Below are positions 29,101 to 39,120 of a stretch of DNA of 64,000 nucleotides, piece after piece (position 1 is the stretch's first letter; each line of letters starts with the position of its first letter). The notes beneath the pieces were generated by a model. The model did no database searches and was not told where the DNA came from. It was given only the letters and a program-made list of their open reading frames with translations. This DNA is from Megachile rotundata (lineage: Eukaryota; Arthropoda; Insecta; Hymenoptera; Megachilidae). The stretch is taken from contig NW_027473365.1 of assembly GCF_050947335.1 (NCBI RefSeq), positions 806,001 through 870,000 of the forward strand, written 5' to 3'. The position numbers and the translations under genes were made by a program.

Positions 29101-30640
29101 TGATTGTGTGATTGTGTGATTGTGTGATTGTGTGATTGTGTGATTGTGTGATTGTGTGATTGTGTGATTGTGTGATTGTGTGATTGTGAGATTGTGTGAT
29201 TGTGTGATGGTGTAATTGTGATTGTGTGATTGTGTGATTGTGTGATTGAGTGATTGTGTGACTGCGTGATTGTGTGACTGTGTGATTGTGTGACTGCGTG
29301 ATTGTGTGACCGCGATTGTGTGACCGTGATTGTGTGACCGTGATTTTGTGACCGTGATTGTGTGACCGTGATTGTGTCATCGTGATTGTGTGATCGTGAT
29401 TGTGTGATCGTGATTGTGCAATCGTGATTGTGTGATTGCGTGATTGTGATTCTGTGATTGTGTGACTGTGTGATTGTGTGATTGTGTGACTGTGTGATTG
29501 TGTGATTGTGTGATTGTGCGATTGTGTGATTGTGCGATTGTGTAATTGTGATTGTGTGATTGTGATTGTGTGTACTGTGTGATTGTGTGATTGTGTGATT
29601 GTGTGATTGTGTGATTGTGTGATTGTGTGATTGTGTGATTGTGTGATTGTGTGATTGTGTGATTGTGAGATTGTGTGATTGTGTGATGGTGTAATTGTGA
29701 TTGTGTGATTGTGATTGTGTGATTGTGTGATTGTGTGGTTGTGTGATTGTGTGAGTGTGTGATTGTGTGATTGTGTGATTGTGTGATTGTGTGATTGTGA
29801 TTGTGTGATTGTGACTGTGTGATTGTGTGAGTGTGTGATTGTGTGATTGTGTGATTGTGTGATTGTGTGATTGTGTGATTGTGTGATTGTGTGATTGTGT
29901 GATTGTGTGATTGTGTGATTGTGTGATTGTGTGATTGTGTGATTGTGTGATTGTGTGATTGTGTGATTGTGTGAATGTGTGATTGTGGTTGTGTGATTGT
30001 GGTTTTGTGATTGTTGTTGTGTGATTGTGATTGTGTGATTGTGATTGTGTGATTGTGACTGTGTGATTGTGTGAGTGTGTGATTGTGTGCTTGTGTGGTT
30101 GTGTGATTGTGTGGTTGTGTGATTTTGTGATTGTGTGATTGTGTGATTGTGTGAGTGTGTGATTGTGTGATTGTGTGATTGTGAGATTGTGTGATTGTGT
30201 GATGGTGTAATTGTGATTGTGTGATTGTGTGATTGTGTGATTGAGTGATTGTGTGACTGCGTGATTGTGTGACTGTGTGATTGTGTGACTGCGTGATTGT
30301 GTGACCGCGATTGTGTGACCGTGATTGTGTGACCGTGATTTTGTGACCGTGATTGTGTGACCGTGATTGTGTCATCGTGATTGTGTGATCGTGATTGTGT
30401 GATCGTGATTGTGCAATCGTGATTGTGTGATTGCGTAATTGTGCGATTGTGTAATTGTGATTGTGTGATTGGGATTGTGTGTACTGTGTGATTGTGTGAT
30501 TGTGTGATTGTGTGATTGTGTGATTGTGTGATTGTGTGATTGTGATTGTGTGTACTGTGTGATTGTGTGATTGTGTGATTGTGTGATTGTGTGATTGTGT
30601 GATTGTGTGATTGTGTGATTGTGTGATTGTGTGATTGTGT
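26119..30640. repeat. Copy 3 of the ~4.56-kb higher-order repeat
   Basis: This block is the tandem neighbour of 21,564-26,118 with the same order of variants. It ends near 30,640. There copy 2 turns into a new ACTGCG-ACCGCG cluster (26,101-26,119), while copy 3 continues with plain octamers. Copies 2 and 3 look close to identical apart from octamer-number changes. No gene is present. Confidence 0.85.
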
Positions 30641-33600
30641 GATTGTGTGATTGTGTGATTGTGTGATTGTGTGATTGTGTGATTGTGAGATTGTGTGATT
30701 GTGTGATGGTGTAATTGTGATTGTGTGATTGTGTGATTGTGTGATTGTGTGATTGAGTGATTGTGTGATTGTGTGGTTGTGTGATTGTGTGAGTGTGTGA
30801 TTGTGTGATTGTGTGATTGTGTGATTGTGTGATTGTGATTGTGTGATTGTGACTGTGTGATTGTGTGAGTGTGTGATTGTGTGATTGTGTGATTGTGTGA
30901 TTGTGTGATTGTGTGATTGTGTGATTGTGTGATTGTGTGATTGTGAGATTGTGTGATTGTGTGATGGTGTAATTGTGATTGTGTGATTGTGATTGTGTGA
31001 TTGTGTGATTGTGTGGTTGTGTGATTGTGTGAGTGTGTGATTGTGTGATTGTGTGATTGTGTGATTGTGTGATTGTGATTGTGTGATTGTGACTGTGTGA
31101 TTGTGTGAGTGTGTGATTGTGTGATTGTGTGATTGTGTGATTGTGTGATTGTGTGATTGTGTGATTGTGTGATTGTGTGATTGTGTGATTGTGTGATTGT
31201 GTGATTGTGTGATTGTGTGAATGTGTGATTGTGGTTGTGTGATTGTGGTTTTGTGATTGTTGTTGTGTGATTGTGATTGTGTGATTGTGACTGTGTGATT
31301 GTGTGAGTGTGTGATTGTGTGCTTGTGTGGTTGTGTGATTGTGTGGTTGTGTGATTTTGTGATTGTGTGATTGTGTGATTGTGTGAGTGTGTGATTGTGT
31401 GAGTGTGTGATTGTGTGATTGTGTGATTGTGTGATTGTGTGATTGTGTGATTGTGTGATTGTGTGATTGTGTGATTGTGTGATTGTGTGATTGTGTGATT
31501 GTGTGGTTGTGTGATTGTGTGAGTGTGTGATTGTGTGATTGTGTGATTGTGTGATTGTGATTGTGTGAATGTGACTGTGTGATTGTGTGAGTGTGTGATT
31601 GTGTGATTGAGTGATTGTGTGGTTGTGTGATTGTGTGGTTGTGTGATTGTGTGGTTGTGTGATTGTGTGATTGTGTGATTGTGTGATTGTGTGATTGTGT
31701 GATTGTGTGATTGTGTGATTGTGTGATTGTGTGATTGTGTGATTGTGTGATTGTGTGATTGCGTGATTGTGTGATTGTGTGATTGTGTGAATGAGTGATT
31801 GTGGTTGTGTGATTGTGGTTTTGTGATTGTTGTTGTGTGATTGTGATTGTGTGATTGTGACTGTGTGATTGTGTGAGTGTGTGATTGTGTGATTGTGTGG
31901 TTGTGTGATTGTGTGGTTGTGTAATTGTGATTGTGTGATTGTGATTGTGTGTACTGTGTGATTGTGTGATTGTGTGATTGTGTGATTGTGTGATTGTGTG
32001 ATTGTGATTGTGTGTACTGTGTGATTGTGTGATTGTGTGATTGTGTGATTGTGTAATTGTGATTGTGTGATTGTGATTGTGTGTACTGTGTGACTGTGTG
32101 ATTGTGTGATTGTGTGATTGTGTGATTGTGTGATTGTGTGATTGTGTGATTGTGTGATTGTGTGATTGTGTGATTGTGTGATTGTGTGAGTGTGTGATTG
32201 TGTGATTGTGTGATTGTGTGATTGTGTGATTGTGTGATTGTGTGATTGTGTGATTGTGTGAGTGTGTGATTGTGTGCTTGTGTGATTGTGTGGTTGTGTG
32301 ATTGTGTGATTGAGTGATTGTGTGCTTGTGTGATTGTGTGGTTGTGTGATTGTGTGATTGTGTGATTAGGTGATTGTGTGATTGTGTGATTGTGACTGTG
32401 TGATTGTGTGAGTGTGTGATTGTGTGATTGAGTGATTGTGTGGTTGTGTGATTGTGTGGTTGTGTGATTGTGTGATTGTGTGATTGTGTGATTGTGTGAT
32501 TGTGTGATTGTGTGATTGTGTGAGTGTGTGATTGTCTGATTGAGTGATTGTGTGCTTGAGTGATTGTGTGACTGCGTGATTGTGTGACTGTGTGATTGTG
32601 TGACTGCGTGATTGTGTGACCGCGATTGTGTGACCGTGATTGTGTGACCGTGATTTTGTGACCGTGATTGTGTGACCGTGATTGTGTGATTGTGTGATTG
32701 TGCGATTGTGTAATTGTGATTGTGTGATTGTGATTGTGTGTACTGTGTGATTGTGTGATTGTGTGATTGTGTGATTGTGATTGTGTGTACTGTGTGACTG
32801 TGTGATTGTGTGATTGTGTGATTGTGTGATTGTGTGATTGTGTGATTGTGTGATTGTGTGATTGTGTGATTGTGTGATTGTGTGATTGTGTGAGTGTGTG
32901 ATTGTGTGATTGTGTGATTGTGTGATTGTGTGATTGTGTGATTGTGTGATTGTGTGATTGTGTGAGTGTGTGATTGTGTGCTTGTGTGATTGTGTGGTTG
33001 TGTGATTGTGTGATTGAGTGATTGTGTGCTTGTGTGATTGTGTGGTTGTGTGATTGTGTGATTGTGTGATTAGGTGATTGTGTGATTGTGTGATTGTGAC
33101 TGTGTGATTGTGTGAGTGTGTGATTGTGTGATTGAGTGATTGTGTGGTTGTGTGATTGTGTGGTTGTGTGATTGTGTGATTGTGTGATTGTGTGATTGTG
33201 TGATTGTGTGATTGTGTGATTGTGTGAGTGTGTGATTGTCTGATTGAGTGATTGTGTGCTTGAGTGATTGTGTGACTGCGTGATTGTGTGACTGTGTGAT
33301 TGTGTGACTGCGTGATTGTGTGACCGCGATTGTGTGACCGTGATTGTGTGACCGTGATTTTGTGACCGTGATTGTGTGACCGTGATTGTGTGATTGTGTG
33401 ATTGTGCGATTGTGTAATTGTGATTGTGTGATTGTGATTGTGTGTACTGTGTGATTGTGTGATTGTGTGATTGTGTGATTGTGTGACTGTGTGATTGTGT
33501 GATTGTGTGATTGTGTGATTGTGTGATTGTGTGATTGTGTGATTGTGTGATTGTGTGATTGTGTGATTGTGTGATTGTGTGGTTGTGTGGTTGTGTGATT

Positions 33601-36240
33601 GTTTGATTGTGTGATTAGGTGATTGTGTGATTGTGTGATTGTGTGATTGTGTGATTGTGTGATTGTGTGATTGTGTGATTGTGTGGTTGTGTGATTGTGT
33701 GATTGTGTGATTGTGTGATTGTGTGATTGTGTGATTGTGTGATTGTGTGATTGTGTGATTGTGTGATTGTGTGATTGTGGTTGTGTGATTGTGACTGTGT
33801 GATTGTGATTGTGTGATTGTGATTGTGTGATTGTGACTGTGTGATTGTGTGAGTGTGTGATTGTGTGATTGTGTGATTGTGTGATTGTGTGAGTGTGTGA
33901 TTGTGTGATTGTGTGATTGTGTGATTGTGTGATTGTGTGATTGTGATTGTGTGATTGTGACTGTGTGATTGTGTGAGTGTGTGATTGTGTGATTGAGTGA
34001 TTGTGTGGTTGTGTGATTGTGTGGTTGTGTGATTGTGTGGTTGTGTGATTGTGTGATTGTGTGATTGTGTGATTCTGTGATTGTGTGATTGTGTGATTGT
34101 GTGATTGTGTGATTGTGTGATGGTGTGATTGTGTGATTGTGTGATTGTGTGATTGTGTGATTGTGTGAATGTGTGATTGTGGTTGTGTGATTGTGGTTGT
34201 GTGATTGTGGCTGTGTGATTGTGATTGTGTGATTGTGATTGTGTGATTGCGACTGTGTGATTGTGTGAGTGTGTGATTGTGTGATTGTGTGGTTGTGTGA
34301 TTGTGTGGTTGTGTGATTTTGTGATTGTGTGATTGTGTGATTGTGTGAGTGTGTGATTGTGTGATTGTGTGATTGTGTGATTGTGTGCTTGTGTGATTGT
34401 GTGATTGTGTGATTGTGTGAGTGTGTGATTGTCTGATTGAGTGATTGTGTGCTTGTGTGATTGTGTGGTTGTGTGATTGTGTGATTGAGAGATTGTGTGC
34501 TTGTGTGATTGTGTGGTTGTGTGATTGTGTGATTGTGTGATTAGGTGATTGTGTGATTGTGTGATTGTGACTGTGTGATTGTGTGAGTGTGTGATTGTGT
34601 GATTGAGTGATTGTGTGGTTGTGTGATTGTGTGGTTGTGTGATTGTGTGATTGTGTGATTGTGTGATTGTGTGATTGTGTGATTGTGTGAGTGTGTGATT
34701 GTCTGATTGAGTGATTGTGTGCTTGAGTGAGTGTGTGCTTGTGTGATTGTGTGGTTGTGTGATTGTGTGACTGTGTGATTGTGTGATTGTGTGATTGTGT
34801 GATTGTGTGATTGTGTGATTGTGTGATTGTGTGATTGTGAGATTGTGTGATTGTGTGATTGTGTGATTGAGTGATTGTGTGATGGTGTAATTGTGATTGT
34901 GTGATTGTGATTGTGTGATTGTGTGATTGTGTGGTTGTGTGATTGTGTGAGTGTGTGATTGTGTGATTGTGTGATTGTGTGATTGTGTGATTGTGATTGT
35001 GTGATTGTGACTGTGTGATTGCGTGAGCGTGTGATTGTGTGATTGTGTGAGTGTGTGATTGTGTGAGTGTGTGATTGTGTGATTGTGTGATTGTGTGATT
35101 GTGTGATTGTGTGATTGTGTGATTGTGTGATTGTGTGATTGTGTGATTGTGTGGTTGTGTGATTGTTTGATTGTGTGATTAGGTGATTGTGTGATTGTGT
35201 GATTGTGTGATTGTGTGATTGTGTGATTGTGTGATTGTGTGATTATGTGATTGTGTGATTGTGTGATTGTGTGGGTGTGTGATTGTCTGATTGAGTGATT
35301 GTGTGATTGTGTGATTGTGTGGTTGTGTGATTGTGTGATTGTGTGATTGTGTGATTGTGTGATTGTGTGATTGTGTGATTGTGTGATTGTGTGATTGTGT
35401 GATTGTGTGATTGTGTGATTGTGTGACTGTGTGATTGTGTGATTGTGTGATTGTGTGATTGTGTGATTGTGTGATTGTGTGATTGTGGGATTGTGTGATT
35501 GTGCGATTGTGTAATTGTGATTGTGTGATTGTGATTGTGTGTACTGTGTGATTGTGTGATTGTGTGATTGTGTGATTGTGTGATTGTGTGATTGTGTGAT
35601 TGTGTGATTGTGTGATTGTGTGATTGTGTGAGTGTGTGATTGTGTGATTGTGACTGTGTGATTGTGTGAGTGTGTGATTGTGTGATTGTGTGATTGTGTG
35701 ATTGTGTGAGTGTGTGATTGTGTGATTGTGTGATTGTGTGATTGTGTGATTGTGATTGTGTGATTGTGACTGTGTGATTGTGTGAGTGTGTGATTGTGTG
35801 ATTGAGTGATTGTGTGGTTGTGTGATTGTGTGGTTGTGTGATTGTGTGATTGTGTGATTGTGTGATTGTGTGATTGTGTGATTGTGTGATTGTGTGATTG
35901 TGTGATTGTGTGATTGTGTGATTGTGTGATTGTGTGATTGTGTGATTGTGTGAGTGTGTGATTGTGTGATTGTGTGGTTGTGTGATTGTGTGGTTGTGTG
36001 ATTTTGTGATTGTGTGATTGTGTGATTGTGTGAGTGTGTGATTGTGTGATTGTGTGGTTGTGTGATTGTGTGGTTGTGTGATTTTGTGATTGTGTGATTG
36101 TGTGATTGTGTGAGTGTGTGATTGTGTGAGTGTGTGATTGTGTGATTGTGTGATTGTGTGATTGTGTGATTGTGTGATTGTGTGATTGTGTGATTGTGTG
36201 AGTGTGTGATTGTCTGATTGAGTGATTGTGTGCTTGTGTG
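30641..36240. repeat. Mosaic octamer region distal to the HOR blocks
   Basis: The octamer array continues with shorter-range similarity. Modules of roughly 0.3 kb carrying GTGATGGTGTAATTG (near 30,703 and 30,963) and GAATGTGTGATTGTGG (near 31,218, 31,790 as a variant, and 34,166) recur irregularly. Only two ACCGCG clusters occur (32,619 and 33,323), both inside a 704-bp duplication. From 33.5 to 36.24 kb there are none. The region passes directly into the pure 14-bp array. Confidence 0.75.
32070..33480. repeat. 704-bp tandem duplication within the octamer array
   Basis: TACTGTGTG landmarks at 32,084 and 32,788, the ACCGCG clusters at 32,619 and 33,323, and TACTG at 32,741 and 33,445 are each separated by exactly 704 bp. 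The unusual junction GTGCTTGAGTGATTG occurs in both copies and nowhere else that I noticed. 704 is 88 octamers. The exact preservation of spacing suggests a recent direct duplication. Confidence 0.85.
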
Positions 36241-36982
36241 ATTGTGATTGTGTGATTGTGATTGTGTGATTGTGATTGTGTGATTGTGATTGTGTGATTG
36301 TGATTGTGTGATTGTGATTGTGTGATTGTGATTGTGTGATTGTGATTGTGTGATTGTGATTGTGTGATTGTGATTGTGTGATTGTGATTGTGTGATTGTG
36401 ATTGTGTGATTGTGATTGTGTGATTGTGATTGTGTGATTGTGATTGTGTGATTGTGATTGTGTGATTGTGATTGTGTGATTGTGATTGTGTGATTGTGAT
36501 TGTGTGATTGTGATTGTGTGATTGTGATTGTGTGATTGTGATTGTGTGATTGTGATTGTGTGATTGTGATTGTGTGATTGTGATTGTGTGATTGTGATTG
36601 TGTGATTGTGATTGTGTGATTGTGATTGTGTGATTGTGATTGTGTGATTGTGATTGTGTGATTGTGATTGTGTGATTGTGATTGTGTGATTGTGATTGTG
36701 TGATTGTGATTGTGTGATTGTGATTGTGTGATTGTGATTGTGTGATTGTGATTGTGTGATTGTGATTGTGTGATTGTGATTGTGTGATTGTGATTGTGTG
36801 ATTGTGATTGTGTGATTGTGATTGTGTGATTGTGATTGTGTGATTGTGATTGTGTGATTGTGATTGTGTGATTGTGATTGTGTGATTGTGATTGTGTGAT
36901 TGTGATTGTGTGATTGTGATTGTGTGATTGTGATTGTGTGATTGTGATTGTGTGATTGTGATTGTGTGATTGTGATTGTGTG
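36241..36982. repeat. 53 perfect copies of a 14-bp unit ATTGTGATTGTGTG
   Basis: The 14-bp unit combines one hexamer (ATTGTG) and one octamer (ATTGTGTG). The tract measures 742 bp, exactly 53 units, and I read no substitution or indel in it. It is by far the most homogeneous segment of the left array, which otherwise changes every few units. It starts immediately after CTTGTGTG and ends at ATTGTGTATG. Such purity next to a degenerate edge suggests a very recent expansion, or a consensus or assembly effect. Confidence 0.95.
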
Positions 36983-37453
36983 ATTGTGTATGTGGGCGAT
37001 TGTGTGTTGGTGATTATGTGTGTGTGATTGTGCGTCTGTGGTTGTGTGTGTGTAATTTTGATTGTGCGATTGTGTGTGCGTGTGTGTGATTGTGTGTGTG
37101 TGATTTCGTGTGCGTGATTCTGAGTGTGCGATCTCGTGTGTGTGTGATTGTGTGTGTGTGATTGCGTGTGCGTGATTCTGAGTGTGCGATCGTGTGTGTG
37201 TGATTGTGTGTGATTGTATGAGTGATTGTGTGTGCGACTGTGCGTGCGATTGTGTGTGTGATTGTCTGTGGGTGTGTTTGTGCGTGTGTGTGATTGGGTG
37301 ATTGTGTGTGTGATATTGTGTGTGCGTTTTTGGGCGTGTGTGATTGTGATTGTTCGATTGCGTGTGTGTGATTGTGTGTATGTGATCGTATGTGTGGGTG
37401 TGTGTGATTGTATATGGGTGATTATGTGCGTGTGATTGCCTGCGTGTGAATGC

Positions 37454-37492
<39 letters not shown>

Positions 37493-37640
37493 TGTGTGCG
37501 TGTGCTGTTGTGTGTGACCGATTGTGTGTGCGATTGTGTGTGTGCAATTCCGTGTGTGTGATTGCGTTTGTGTGACTGTGTGTGTGCGATTGTGTGTGTC
37601 ATTGTGTGGGAGGGTCTGATTGTGATTGTGTGATTGTGTG
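36983..37640. repeat. Degenerate TG-rich boundary sequence
   Basis: The regular octamer pattern breaks down into irregular TG-rich sequence. Elements such as GTGTGTGATTGTG, GCGTGATTCTGAGTGTGCG and TGTGTGTGATTG are arranged without a constant period. The imperfect motif GCGTGATTCTGAGTGTGCG occurs twice (about 37,112 and 37,169). C is more frequent here than in the main array. A short stretch of clean hexamer/octamer motif reappears at about 37,617-37,642, just before the 141-bp satellite starts. This could be an old, mutated edge of the octamer array or an ancestral TG-rich sequence. I see no gene in it. Confidence 0.8.
37457..37489. repeat. (TG)16 dinucleotide microsatellite
   Basis: An uninterrupted TG run of 33 bases lies within the degenerate boundary. 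Alternating purine-pyrimidine TG/CA runs are known to be able to adopt Z-DNA under negative supercoiling. Whether this one does is unknown. Confidence 0.95.
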
Positions 37641-39120
37641 ATATGTGCGAATTAGAGGCTGAATCGTTCGAAAATGAGCAAAATTCGTTTAAAACGAGCA
37701 AAATTCGTGCAAAACGAGCAAAATTGATCATTGTGGTGTTGAATTGTGCTCAGATAGGATAACATAACATAACTAGATGGGACAGCGTCGAATCACAGCG
37801 GATGTGTGCGAATTAGAGGCTGAATCGTTCGAAAATGAATAAAAATTCGTTCAAAACGAGCAAAATTCGTGCAAAACGAGCAAAATTGTTCATTGTGGTG
37901 TTGAATTGTGCTCAGATATGATAACTTAACATAACTAGATAGTACAGAGTCGAATCACAGCGGGTATGTGCGAATTAGAGGCTGAATCGTGCGAAAATGT
38001 GCAAAATTCGTTCAAAACGAGAAAAATTGTTCATTGTCGTGCTCAATTGTACTCAGTTACGATAACTTATCATAAATAGATAGTTCATAGTAGAATCAGC
38101 GGATTTATGCGAATTAGAGGCTGAATCGTGCGAAAATGAGCATAATTCGTTCAAAACGAACAAAATTGTTCATTGTGGTGTTGAATTGTGCACAGTTACG
38201 ATAGCTTAACATAACTAGATGGGACAGAGTCGAATCACAGCCGATATGTGCGAATTAGAGGCTGAATCGTGCGCAAATGATCAAAATACGTTCATTACGA
38301 GCAAAATTGTTCATTGTGGTGTCGAATTGTGCTCAGTTGTGGTAGCTTAACATAACTAGATGATACAGAGTCGAATCACAGCGGATATGTGCGAATTAGA
38401 GGCTGAATCGTGCGAAAATGTGCAAAATACGATCATTACGTGCAAAATTGTTCATTGTGGTGTCGAATTGTGCTCAGTTACGATAACTTAACATAACTAG
38501 ATGGGCCAGAGTCGAATCACAGCGGATATGTGCGAATTAGAGGCTGAATCGTGCGAAAATGAGCATAATTCGTGCAAAACGAGCAAAATTGTTCATTGTG
38601 GTGTTGATTTGTGCTCAGATAGGATAACTTAACATAACTAGATGGGACAGAGTCGAATTGCAGCGGATATGTGCGAATTAGAGGCCGAATCGTTCTAATA
38701 TGAGCAAAATTAGTTCAAAACGAGCAAAATTGTTTATTGTGGTGTTGAATTGTGCTCAGATAGGATAACTTCACATAACTAGATAGTACAGAGTCGAATT
38801 ACAGCGGATATGTGCGAATCAGAGGCTGAATCGTTCGAAAATGAGCAAAATTCGTTCAAAACGAGCAAAATTCGATCAAAACGAGCAAAATTGTTCATTG
38901 TGGTGTTGAATTGTGCTCAGATAGGGTAAATTAACATAACTAGATAGTACAGAGTCGAATTACAGCGGATACGTGCGAATTAGAGGCTGAATCGTGCGAA
39001 AATGAGCATAATTCGTTCCTTACGAGCAAAATTGTTGATTGTGGTGTCGAATTGTGCTCATTTGTGGTAACTTAACATAACTAGATGGGACAGAGTCGAA
39101 TCACAACGGATATGTGCGAA
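37641..39120. repeat. Divergent edge of the 141-bp satellite array
   Basis: Monomers next to the boundary carry private changes. Examples are AATGAATAAAAATTCG near 37,834, a monomer with TTATCATAAATAGATAG and AGTAGAATCAGCGGATTTATG near 38,067-38,110, and TACGATCATTACGTGC near 38,429. Such heterogeneity at an array edge and greater uniformity further in is the pattern expected from unequal exchange. Part of this edge is copied at about 47.08-47.75 kb. Confidence 0.75.

Larger units (their letters stand above)
1..36240. repeat. 8-bp (ATTGTGTG)n satellite array with 6-bp variant units
   Basis: The whole stretch is built from the octamer ATTGTGTG, in places alternating with the hexamer ATTGTG, head to tail in one orientation and without interruption by unrelated sequence. 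The + strand is nearly devoid of C, so GC skew is extreme. Point variants (ATTGTGCG, ATTGTGTA, GTTGTGTG, GTGTGAGTG, GATTAGGTG, GTGTACTGTG, ACCGTG) recur in the same order at long distances, which shows amplification in blocks of several kb rather than only unit-by-unit slippage. No gene, transposon or unique sequence is visible inside. Long reverse-strand open frames here follow from the repeat, which contains no stop codon on that strand. It is known that such simple satellites occur in heterochromatin; the location here is inferred. Confidence 0.97.

Noticed and set aside
23624..29380. Very long minus-strand open frame (about 1,918 codons), and similar ones across 1,900-30,375
   Set aside because: The frame is the octamer read in reverse complement, which has no stop codon in any frame. 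Composition is purely that of the repeat (His, Asn, Thr, Ile, Gln, Ser), with no domain, signal peptide or separate codon usage. Block duplications produce near-identical copies of the frame.
1..36982. Telomeric or interstitial telomere repeat
   Set aside because: The unit ATTGTGTG is not TTAGGG, TTAGG, TTTAGGG or another telomere repeat I know, and variants do not trend towards one.
37457..37489. Polypyrimidine/polypurine regulatory element at the boundary
   Set aside because: It is a plain TG microsatellite without accompanying promoter elements.
35179..37731. Minus-strand open frame of 850 codons that starts in the 141-bp satellite and crosses the boundary
   Set aside because: It begins with about 30 codons of satellite sequence and then reads through degenerate TG-rich and 14-bp repeat sequence. 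It joins unrelated repeats and has no feature of a protein family.
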